The notes under the pieces were generated by a model, which was given only the letters and a program-made list of their open reading frames with translations, was not told the DNA's origin and made no database searches. Of a DNA stretch of 64,000 nt, positions 42,720 through 49,860 are shown in pieces. Positions within the stretch are counted from its first letter, which is position 1. The number at the start of each line of letters is the position of its first letter. A program made the translations under genes and the position numbers. Source of the stretch: Prevotella sp. (GTDB lineage Bacteria; Bacteroidota; Bacteroidia; Bacteroidales; Bacteroidaceae); the NCBI GenBank assembly GCA_017960525.1, contig JAGCZA010000145.1, positions 1-64,000 on the forward strand, written 5' to 3'.

Positions 42720-44117
42720 TCACTCGTCGGGCAGGAACAGCGGGTCTTCGGGCATAACCATCACAGGCGTGGTGTTGTAGGCCTGCATCACTTTCTCTGG
42801 CACAAACTCATTGGGCACCACCAGTCGGAACATATACTCGCGGAACCAGCGGTCGGTCATAATGAGGCAGCCCTTCTGCCCCCAGTCGGCACCCCACGAG
42901 TTCTCCACTTTCCACTTCACGGCTTTGCCCTTCTTGTCGAGGTCGACGGCACAAAGGGTCATAGCGTGGGTGGAGCCGCTGTCGAAAGTCTGGATGCGCT
43001 CGGCCTTGTTCATACCGAAAGTGGTGCCGAAGAGCGGGCCGTAGTCGAAATTCTCCGTATCGCAGTAGCCGCGCTTGCGGTCGAGTTGCTTGCCCACGTC
43101 GTAACTGCTGTACAGTTTGTGACCGGCACGCAGGGTGGCGATGGCCATCTCCTCGATGTCGTCCATAGGCAGATTGACATATTTCCAGTTATGCCCGTCG
43201 TAGGTATGGCGGTCAAGTTCCACCTCGTAGGTCTTATAGTAGGGGCGGCGCGGGTCGTTCATCACCATAATGAAGGTGCCGTTGAGATTCTTACCCACCA
43301 CCTCCTTGTAGAACGACTGGGGAGTGTACTCTTTGGCTTCACCTACGGCGTTGCCCTTGGTGGAGCGGAAGGTGTAGGTGAACTTCTGGGGTGGCTCGCC
43401 AATGGTGTACTGGAGCATATGGTAAATCTGGCAGAGCATACGTGTCTTGGCCTTCTCTATCGAGGCACCCTTCTTGCCTTTCTGCACCATTTCGCGCAAC
43501 TGGAGACCGAACTCACGAAGTTTCGACGAGATGAGTTGGCGGGCTTTCGACGTGTTGTCGCTGGTGAACGACTCAGGCATTGCCTCGCGTGGCACCAAGC
43601 CGTACTTGTCGGCCAGGTCGGCCACACCGCAGAAGGTTCCGCCGTCGCCAATAGGATAGTGGAAGAAGAACTGCACGCGCTGGTCGTCGATGGGCTTCTG
43701 TCCTGTGTCTATGCACCCTTGCAGCATCAGGTTGGCCTTCTCCAACTGGTCGTAGAAGAAGAGGTAGGCCTGCGAAAACTCCACGCTGACCGAGTCGGTA
43801 CGCAACAGATAGTCGCCGCGCAGCACGTTCATACCCGAGAACATCCAGCAGCGTCCGCTCTGCTTCTGGTCGGTGATGCTCTGCTTTTTCGTCTCTATGC
43901 TGAAGTGGGTGTCCAGCGCTCCTGCATTCTGATGGTTCTTGGCTACGTCGTCGATGGCGTTGGCGGCAATGGCGTTCATCAGAGCCTTGTCGCTGGCAGC
44001 CAGTTTCTGCTCTTTCTGTATCTCACTGAGCATCTTGTTGCTGATGCCGCCATCTTTCTTTTGCGCCTGCGTGGCGATAGCCAAACAGAGGCACGTCAGT
44101 AATAGGGTTTTTCTCAT
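42720..44117 (-). CDS. Secreted C1-family cysteine peptidase (bleomycin hydrolase / aminopeptidase C type)
   Basis: 465 residues with a signal peptide (1-18, MRKTLLLTCLCLAIATQA), so it acts outside the cytoplasm, unlike PepC. The catalytic cysteine is in QKQSGRCWMFSGMNVLRGDY, the histidine in DSGSTHAMTLCAVDLDKKGK and the asparagine in WKVENSWGADWGQKG, the order of C1B peptidases. The C-terminus (PVMVMPEDPLFLPDE) does not end in the usual residue that blocks the active site in Gal6/PepC. It is followed after 4 nt by recQ. A possible promoter box lies 40 bp upstream. Confidence 0.92.
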   Translation of the reverse strand: MRKTLLLTCLCLAIATQAQKKDGGISNKMLSEIQKEQKLAASDKALMNAIAANAIDDVAKNHQNAGALDTHFSIETKKQSITDQKQSGRCWMFSGMNVLRGDYLLRTDSVSVEFSQAYLFFYDQLEKANLMLQGCIDTGQKPIDDQRVQFFFHYPIGDGGTFCGVADLADKYGLVPREAMPESFTSDNTSKARQLISSKLREFGLQLREMVQKGKKGASIEKAKTRMLCQIYHMLQYTIGEPPQKFTYTFRSTKGNAVGEAKEYTPQSFYKEVVGKNLNGTFIMVMNDPRRPYYKTYEVELDRHTYDGHNWKYVNLPMDDIEEMAIATLRAGHKLYSSYDVGKQLDRKRGYCDTENFDYGPLFGTTFGMNKAERIQTFDSGSTHAMTLCAVDLDKKGKAVKWKVENSWGADWGQKGCLIMTDRWFREYMFRLVVPNEFVPEKVMQAYNTTPVMVMPEDPLFLPDE

Positions 44118-44156
44118 ATTTTGCGGTTATGTGTTATTACAAATGTTGTTCGTGTG

Positions 44157-44164
44157 CAAAGTTA
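44157..44164 (-). promoter_or_regulatory. -7 promoter box of the C1 peptidase gene
   Basis: TAACTTTG on the minus strand, 40 bp upstream of the start codon; no good -33 box. Confidence 0.5.
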
Positions 44165-44254
44165 CTGTTTTTATCTGGGATAGCGGCATTGCTTACCGTT
44201 AAATATTCTTTATAGAAACACAGGATTTGTGAGATATGGTGTTGGTGGGGGCAA

Positions 44255-44350
44255 AAAAGTTAAATCAACGACATTGATTTAACGTTCAATGTCATTGATT
44301 TAATGTTCATTGTCGTTGATTTATCGTTCAATGTCGTTGATTTAACTTTT
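44255..44350. repeat. 21-bp-period tandem array inside an inverted repeat
   Basis: TTGATTTA recurs at 44274, 44295, 44316 and 44337, exactly 21 bp apart, with variable 13-bp stretches like ACGTTCAATGTCA between. Perfect 15-bp arms, AAAAGTTAAATCAAC (44255-44269) and its complement (44336-44350), flank the array; the similarity extends further with a 2-bp gap. The unit is 3 x 7 bp. It lies between the starts of two minus-strand genes' territories, upstream of the C1 peptidase gene. Confidence 0.8.
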
Positions 44351-44354
44351 GCTC

Positions 44355-44431
44355 CGTCCAATTGGATCAATTGGTTCGTCCAATTGAAGCAAATGGTTCG
44401 TCCAATCTCGGAGAAAGGACGAACCAATTTT
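44355..44431. repeat. 22-bp-period CGTCCAAT array ending in a hairpin with T-run
   Basis: CGTCCAAT starts at 44355, 44377 and 44399 (period 22), the last two within GGTTCGTCCAAT. The third copy pairs with GGACGAACCAATT (44417-44429) to form a 13-bp hairpin, TTTTTTC follows. It is the inverse of the word in the array at 33977-34037. As a terminator it would act on plus-strand transcripts, yet both neighbours are on the minus strand. Confidence 0.75.
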
Positions 44432-44448
44432 TTCTTATGGACGAATCA

Positions 44449-45972
44449 TCACTTGTAGCACTCGAACATCTGGTCGAGTTGCTGGCGTGGAAGTTTCGGC
44501 GAGAGCAGACTGACCAACCAAACCACGGGGAAACCGCCCACCATAGCGATGGCACCGCAATTGATGGGGTTGATGGGGTTGCCTGCAAGCATATTGATGA
44601 CCGTGAGACCGACGCCCCAGATGAAGCAAGCCCAGACGGAAGCGGTGGTGACGCCGCGCCAATAGAGACCCAGCATAAACGGGGCCAGGAAGGCTCCGGC
44701 CAACGCTCCCCAAGAAATGCCCATCAACTGTGCAATGAACGTGGGCGGATTGAGGGCGATGAGCAGCGAAATGGCAATGAAGAACATAATGAGCACGCGC
44801 ATCACCACCACCTTACGGCGCTCAATCTTCTCGGCCACTACGTCGTCGATGCTTCCCTCTTCAACTTCGCCAGGAAGCGACTTCTTGTCGCGATAGATGA
44901 GGTCGAGCGTCATTGTCGACGAAGAGGTGAGTACCAGCGAGGCCAGGGTCGACATCGAAGCCGAGAGCACCAACAGCACCACAAGGGCGATGAGTGCTGG
45001 TGACAGCTGTACGAGCATAGCTGGCACGATGGAGTCGTAGGCTATCTTGCCGTTGGCACCGATGACAGGGTCGTAGAGACGACCGAAGCCGCCAAGGAAA
45101 TAGCATCCGCCAGCCACAATGAAGGCGAATACGGTAGAAATGACGGTGCCGCGCTTGATGGCACTCTCGTCGGTGATGCTATAGAACTTGCCAACCATCT
45201 GCGGCAGTCCCATAGTGCCAAGCGATGTGAGAATGACTACGCCGAAGAGACCCCAAGGGTCAGGGCCAAAGAGGGTGGCAAACATACCGCTGCCTGGCTC
45301 GGTGGCGCCGTCGGCAGGCAGTTCAGCCAGTTTCTCAACGGCAGCTGTCAGCCCGCCCTGGGCACTTAGCACGGCGAGGATGACGGCTACAATGCCGAAG
45401 AGCATAATGATGCCCTGAATGAAGTCGTTCATAGCCGTAGCCTTATAGCCGCCAATGATGACATAGACGGCAGTAAGTATCGACATAATGACAACACAAT
45501 ACTCGTAGGGAATGTCGAACCCCATTTCGAAAAGCCTTGATATACCGCTATATACGCCTGCGGTATAAGGGATGAGGAATACAAAGGCAATGATACTGGC
45601 AGCCACACGCAGACCCTGGTCGTTGAAACGGGTGCCGAAGAAGTCGGGCATTGTGCGGCTCTCAATGTGCTGCGTCATCAGTTTTGTGCGCCGCCCCAGA
45701 ATCACCCAGGCTAAGAGCGAGCCGATGACGGCATTGCCAATGCCAATCCAGGCCGAGGAAAGACCGTATTTCCATCCGAACTGTCCGGCGTAGCCCACGA
45801 AGACCACAGCCGAGAAATAACTGGTGCCGAAAGCGAAAGCCGTGAGCCAAGGCCCTACAGAGCGCCCACCGAGCACAAATCCGTCAACACTTCTGGCCTG
45901 CTTGCGGGAATAGATGCCCACGCCCACCATAATGGCCAGGAAAACAATGGTTAAAAGAACTTTGATAAACAT
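44449..45972 (-). CDS. Sodium:solute symporter family protein
   Basis: 507 residues with about 13 transmembrane helices. The family signature is visible near the start (FVLGGRSVGPWLTAFAFGTS, YFSAVVFVGYAGQFGWKYGL), in GGYKATAMNDFIQGIIMLFG, and in the later LVVLLVLSASMSTLASLVLT. Proline, pantothenate and sugar transporters share this fold; the substrate cannot be told. The phospho-rich loop EVEEGSIDDVVAEKIERRK connects helices near the C-terminus. It follows the porin gene on the same strand after a repeat of about 105 bp. Confidence 0.9.
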   Translation of the reverse strand: MFIKVLLTIVFLAIMVGVGIYSRKQARSVDGFVLGGRSVGPWLTAFAFGTSYFSAVVFVGYAGQFGWKYGLSSAWIGIGNAVIGSLLAWVILGRRTKLMTQHIESRTMPDFFGTRFNDQGLRVAASIIAFVFLIPYTAGVYSGISRLFEMGFDIPYEYCVVIMSILTAVYVIIGGYKATAMNDFIQGIIMLFGIVAVILAVLSAQGGLTAAVEKLAELPADGATEPGSGMFATLFGPDPWGLFGVVILTSLGTMGLPQMVGKFYSITDESAIKRGTVISTVFAFIVAGGCYFLGGFGRLYDPVIGANGKIAYDSIVPAMLVQLSPALIALVVLLVLSASMSTLASLVLTSSSTMTLDLIYRDKKSLPGEVEEGSIDDVVAEKIERRKVVVMRVLIMFFIAISLLIALNPPTFIAQLMGISWGALAGAFLAPFMLGLYWRGVTTASVWACFIWGVGLTVINMLAGNPINPINCGAIAMVGGFPVVWLVSLLSPKLPRQQLDQMFECYK

Positions 45973-45980
45973 CTTTTTTG

Positions 45981-46080
45981 TTTACGATTTACTAATTTGC
46001 GATTTATTACCAATTTGCGGATTTGCGATTTACTGTGGGGTAGCCAAATCGTAAATCTAAAATCCGTAAATCGAAAATCA
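45981..46080. repeat. AT-rich heptamer-like repeats with inverted arms
   Basis: Words TTTACGA, TTTACTA, ATTTGCG, ATTTATT and GATTTGC recur at 7-bp phase in 45981-46036; the second part (46046-46080) holds the inverse words AAATCGTAAATC and AAATCGAAAATC, so the whole can fold back. The porin stop codon (46078-46080) lies in its last bases. The same GATTTTC word is found inside porX. Confidence 0.6.
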
Positions 46081-47169
46081 GAATGCCACCTGCACCTGTG
46101 CCTGTAGCCAGTTGTAGTCTTTTGAACTGATGTTATCGCCACAGAGGCAGCGGGTGTACTGCACCTGGAAGCGGCACTTCTTGTAGAACCAGTACTGAAG
46201 GCCCAGCGTCAGGTTGGTCTGGTCCCATCCGTCCACCTTGGTGTTGCGGTCGAAGGTTTCGCCGCTGGCCACCACATCGAGCGCCTCATAGACTGGGATG
46301 CACGTCGTCACATAGCCGCCGCGACTGCCCACGTCGCCGTCTTTGCCGCCCAGCCACTCAGCACGTATGCTGGCGGGACGGGCCTCCTTGTATTTGCCCT
46401 TGGAGTAGGGTGCGGTTTTATACTCGGCACCAACCGAGTAGCGGTTGCGCTTGTAGTTGTCACCCTTCTGAATGTTAGGGTTCCAGGCCGCCGTTCCTAC
46501 GGCATTGCCCGTTCCCAGATAGCCAGAGCCAACGATACGGAAACCGTCGAAGGGCCGCACCTCCAGTTTGGCCAGGAAGTCTTTCTGGTTGTTGGCATCC
46601 TTGCGATTGATACCCTGGCCGCTCATCAGGGCCAGTTCATAGTGCAGGAAATCGTTGGCAAGGTCGCCAAAGACCATCAGGCCTTGGTCACGACCATAGT
46701 TCACGCCATTGAGTGGGTCGGGGCCTTCGCCGGCCAGATAAAGCACAGCCTGGGAATAGACGTCAATCAGTTCCAACTGCGTGGGCGACATAGGGTTCTC
46801 CATCGTGTACGAGTGTTTGAACTGACCCAGGCGCACGGTGAGGCTCTTGTCGTTTGTGATGCGATAGTCGGTGTAGAACTCCTGCACCACGCTCGAGAAG
46901 TCGTGCATAAACAGGAACGACCATCGGTCGGTGATGCGGGCCTTTGCCCACAGCAGCGTGCGCTTCAGGTTGTAACTGTTGGTTTTCTGGCCGTTAGGGT
47001 CTTGGTACGACCATCCGCCCTGGGCATAGCCATTGAGCGTGATGCGAGAGGTGAAGTCCTTCATCCAGTCAATCTCCTGATTGTCCGATTTCTGTTGTGC
47101 CACAGCAGTAAGGCTGTTTAATGCAACTAATGCAGCAGCCAGTGTGACGGTCAAAATGGTTTTCTTCAT
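46078..47169 (-). CDS. Outer-membrane porin, phosphate-selective O/P type
   Basis: 363 residues from the ATG at 47169 (MKKTILTVTLAAALVALNSL), a signal peptide of about 24 residues; a longer frame to 47241 crosses the promoter and is rejected. The mature part is beta-rich with alternating hydrophobic strands: ITLNGYAQGGWSYQ, LTVRLGQFKHSYTMENPMSP, LTLGLQYWFYKKCRFQVQYT, and a C-terminal phenylalanine (QAQVQVAF) as in outer-membrane barrels. Similar Bacteroidota proteins are annotated as porin family O and P. Substrate is unknown; the symporter next to it may handle the same solute. Confidence 0.85.
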   Translation of the reverse strand: MKKTILTVTLAAALVALNSLTAVAQQKSDNQEIDWMKDFTSRITLNGYAQGGWSYQDPNGQKTNSYNLKRTLLWAKARITDRWSFLFMHDFSSVVQEFYTDYRITNDKSLTVRLGQFKHSYTMENPMSPTQLELIDVYSQAVLYLAGEGPDPLNGVNYGRDQGLMVFGDLANDFLHYELALMSGQGINRKDANNQKDFLAKLEVRPFDGFRIVGSGYLGTGNAVGTAAWNPNIQKGDNYKRNRYSVGAEYKTAPYSKGKYKEARPASIRAEWLGGKDGDVGSRGGYVTTCIPVYEALDVVASGETFDRNTKVDGWDQTNLTLGLQYWFYKKCRFQVQYTRCLCGDNISSKDYNWLQAQVQVAF

Positions 47170-47211
47170 TGTTTTTATGTCGGTTTGGTGGTTTGTCGCC
47201 GAAAAACGCTG

Positions 47212-47242
47212 CAAAATTACACATAATTCCGCAATGCACAAA
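47212..47242 (-). promoter_or_regulatory. Porin gene promoter
   Basis: On the minus strand TTTG (47242-47239), 19-bp spacer, TAATTTTG (47219-47212): full consensus, about 43 bp before the start codon. Confidence 0.75.
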
Positions 47243-47388
47243 CAAAAAGTCAGATATTTTGTTCTTTTACTACGTTTTTATGCTTTATGTAAATCCGCGC
47301 TATGAGTCATTAACCTTGGCAATGCTTATCGGTAATAAGGCTGAATGTGGTCAACTGAACAAGCGCCAGCAAATAGTTGTCAATAAAA

Positions 47389-47420
47389 TTTGGTGGTTTG
47401 GAAATAAAGTTGTAATTTTG
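47389..47420 (+). promoter_or_regulatory. uxaB promoter
   Basis: TTTG (47389-47392), 20-bp spacer, TAATTTTG (47413-47420), 41 bp before the start codon. The 47170-47461 gap contains this, the divergent porin promoter and nothing else visible. Confidence 0.75.
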
Positions 47421-47461
47421 CAGCCGATTCCCAAATATAACTAACTAAAACACTAAAAACA

Positions 47462-48904
47462 ATGTTGAAACCACTAAACAAACATTTCGCCCCTAAGAGC
47501 GTGATGCCCGAGAAAGTCATTCAGTTTGGCGAGGGCAACTTCCTGCGTGCATTTGTTGACTGGATTATCTGGAACATGGACCAGAAGACCAATTTTAATG
47601 GCTCTGTGGTCGTTGTCCAGCCTTTGGCACAGGGTATGGTGGAATGGCTGAACGGCCAGGACTGCCTCTACCACGTGAACCTGCAAGGGCGCGAGAACGG
47701 CAAGCCCGTGAACACGCTGGAGCGCATCGATGTCATCAGCCGCTGTCTGAACCCCTACAGCCAGAATGATGCCTTTATGGCCCTGGCCGACCAGCCGGAA
47801 ATCCGCTTTGTCATCTCGAACACCACCGAGGCCGGCATCGCCTTCGACCCCGTATGCAAGCTCGACGACAAACCCGCCAGCTCGTATCCCGGCAAACTTG
47901 TGCAGCTGCTATATCGCCGTTACCAGACCTTCAACGGCGACCCCACCAAGGGCCTCATCATCTTCCCCTGCGAGCTGATCTTCCTCAACGGCCACGTGCT
48001 GAAGGACTGCATCCGCAAGTATATCGACCATTGGGAGCTGCCCGAAGGCTTCCGTAAGTGGTTTGAGGACTGCTGCGGTGTCTACGCAACCCTCGTGGAC
48101 CGCATCGTGCCAGGCTTCCCCCGCAAGGAGATTGCCCAGATTCAGGAGAAGGTGGGCTATCGCGACAATCTCGTTGTCCAGGCTGAGAACTTCCACCTGT
48201 GGGTCATCGAGGCCCCGAAGGAAGTGGCACAAGAGTTCCCCGCAGACAAGGCCGGCCTGCACGTGCTCTTCGTTCCCAGCGAGGAACCTTACCACAAGCG
48301 CAAGGTCACGCTGCTCAACGGCCCGCACACCGTGCTCTCGCCTGTGGCTTACCTTAGTGGCGTGAATATTGTGCGCGACGCCTGTCAGCACGAGGTCATC
48401 GGCAAGTATATCCACAAGGTGCAGTTTGAGGAACTGATGCAGACTCTCGACCTGCCAATGGAGGAACTGGAGAAGTTTGCCGGCGACGTGCTGGAGCGCT
48501 TCGACAATCCCTTCGTAGACCATGCAGTTACGAGTATTATGCTCAACTCATTCCCGAAGTTCCAGGCTCGCGACCTCCCAGGTGTTAAAACCTATCTGGA
48601 GCGAAAGGGTGAACTGCCAAAGGGACTCGTCTTCGGCCTGGCTGCCATCATCACCTACTACAAGGGTGGCAAGCGTGCCGACGGCGCAGAAATCACGCCC
48701 AACGACGACCCGAAGATTATGGAACTCCTGCAGCAGCTCTGGGAAACTGGCGATACTCAGAAGGTGGCCGACGGCGTGCTCTCGGCAGAGTTCATCTGGC
48801 AGGAAAACCTCAACAAGGTGAAGGGTCTTAACGCCCTCGTCAAGCAGTATCTCGACCTCATCCAGCAGGTGGGTATGCTTGAGGCCGTGAAAACCATTCT
48901 CTAA
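47462..48904 (+). CDS. uxaB: Tagaturonate reductase (altronate oxidoreductase)
   Basis: 480 residues, the usual length of the mannitol-dehydrogenase-type UxaB. The N-terminal Rossmann motif is VIQFGEGNFLRAFVDWIIWN; then VVVVQPLAQGMVEWLNGQDC, FVISNTTEAGIAFDP, and the catalytic region HKRKVTLLNGPHTVLSPVAY with lysine and asparagine/histidine. It interconverts tagaturonate and altronate in galacturonate (pectin) breakdown with NADH. uxaA, uxaC and kdgK are not in the window. It has its own promoter. Confidence 0.92.
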   Translation: MLKPLNKHFAPKSVMPEKVIQFGEGNFLRAFVDWIIWNMDQKTNFNGSVVVVQPLAQGMVEWLNGQDCLYHVNLQGRENGKPVNTLERIDVISRCLNPYSQNDAFMALADQPEIRFVISNTTEAGIAFDPVCKLDDKPASSYPGKLVQLLYRRYQTFNGDPTKGLIIFPCELIFLNGHVLKDCIRKYIDHWELPEGFRKWFEDCCGVYATLVDRIVPGFPRKEIAQIQEKVGYRDNLVVQAENFHLWVIEAPKEVAQEFPADKAGLHVLFVPSEEPYHKRKVTLLNGPHTVLSPVAYLSGVNIVRDACQHEVIGKYIHKVQFEELMQTLDLPMEELEKFAGDVLERFDNPFVDHAVTSIMLNSFPKFQARDLPGVKTYLERKGELPKGLVFGLAAIITYYKGGKRADGAEITPNDDPKIMELLQQLWETGDTQKVADGVLSAEFIWQENLNKVKGLNALVKQYLDLIQQVGMLEAVKTIL

Positions 48905-48961
48905 TGCAATCCGGCATATACAACAATTGTATGTACTCGTAGAAGTACACCCGCACAAAGA

Positions 48962-48998
48962 ATGGCAGCGACAATGGTAGTACCCCTGTCGCTGTCAT
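48962..48998 (+). terminator. Hairpin after uxaB
   Basis: Arms ATGGCAGCGACA (48962-48973) and TGTCGCTGTCAT (48987-48998) pair over 12 bp with one G-U, loop of 13 nt. It lies 58 bp after the uxaB stop and 26 bp before the next start, so it could terminate uxaB or act in the next gene's leader. Two smaller foldbacks (CATATACA/TTGTATG and GTACTCGTAGAAGTAC) precede it. Confidence 0.5.
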
Positions 48999-49023
48999 TA
49001 TTTGCACGGCAAACCTCAACACT

Positions 49024-49836
49024 ATGACCATCATCGAACAGGCCGTTGTGGCCAAGAACCCTGGTAGAAAGAGTGAGGACGGTATCGTCGTCACCCCTGA
49101 CTTTATTGCCGTCATCGACGGCTCGACATCGAAGAGTATGCGCCGCTGCCACCGCGACCTCTCTCTGAGGAAGCGCAGCAATGGCGAACTAGCTATGCTC
49201 ACAATTGCCGATACCCTGCGCCATCTGAAGAACGAGGCCAGCTGCCATCTGTTCTGTACGGCAGCTACCGCTGCCATACGCAGCCGCTACAAGAAGTCGC
49301 TGCTCAATCACCTGGCGCAGCATCCCGAAGACCGACTGGCTGCCTCGTGCGTGGTGTTCAGCCGCCTGCGACGTGAACTGTGGATGGTGGGCGACTGCCA
49401 GGCGCTCGTTGGGGGTGAACTGTTCGACAATCCCAAGCCCTACGAGCAGGAGTTGGCCGAGCGGCGTGCCGACATTATCAAGGCCAGTCCGAAACCCTGG
49501 GAGCATTTCCTGGAGAATGATACGGCGCGTGCAGCCATTATCCCCCGTATGCTGGAGACGATGCAGCACCAGAACAACGGCTATAGCGTCATCGACGGTT
49601 TCCCCGTGGACGAGCAGCATGTGCGTGTGATTCCCTTGGACTTCCGCCCTTGGGAGATTGTGCTGGCCTCGGACGGTTATCCCTTCCTCTGCCCCACATT
49701 GGCGGAAAGCGAGGAGCGGCTGGCACGTCAGCGTGAAGGAGATCCTCTGAACATCGGCGACTTCAAGGCAACAAAAGCTTTCACGCCTGGCAACAATTCG
49801 TTTGACGACAGGGCGTATATAAGGTTTTTGGTGTAG
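49024..49836 (+). CDS. PP2C-like phosphatase-fold protein (divergent)
   Basis: 270 residues. I do not recognise a named family, but the outline is that of PP2C phosphatases: an early aspartate motif in DGIVVTPDFIAVIDGSTSKS, a middle VGDCQALVGGELFDNPKPYE (like the WVGDSR motif), IVLASDGYPFLCPTLAESEE (like the DGLW motif) and a terminal FDDRAYIRFLV (like the D-D pair). The metal-binding aspartates are thus all present in a small protein with no signal peptide or fused domain. The phosphoprotein substrate is unknown. It is convergent with porX, 24 nt apart. Confidence 0.65.
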   Translation: MTIIEQAVVAKNPGRKSEDGIVVTPDFIAVIDGSTSKSMRRCHRDLSLRKRSNGELAMLTIADTLRHLKNEASCHLFCTAATAAIRSRYKKSLLNHLAQHPEDRLAASCVVFSRLRRELWMVGDCQALVGGELFDNPKPYEQELAERRADIIKASPKPWEHFLENDTARAAIIPRMLETMQHQNNGYSVIDGFPVDEQHVRVIPLDFRPWEIVLASDGYPFLCPTLAESEERLARQREGDPLNIGDFKATKAFTPGNNSFDDRAYIRFLV

Positions 49837-49838
49837 TG

Positions 49839-49859
49839 ACTATTGAACATTGAACACTC
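49839..49859. repeat. Short heptamer repeat between convergent genes
   Basis: ACTATTG, AACATTG, AACACTC in tandem, filling most of the gap between the PP2C-like gene and porX. It is a member of the CATTGAC-type family found inside porX. Confidence 0.55.
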
Positions 49860-49860
49860 C

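Noticed and set aside
44255..44431. Possible CRISPR array
   Set aside because: Repeats are only 8-12 bp with 10-14 bp between, period 21-22; no cas gene and no spacer-sized unique sequence.
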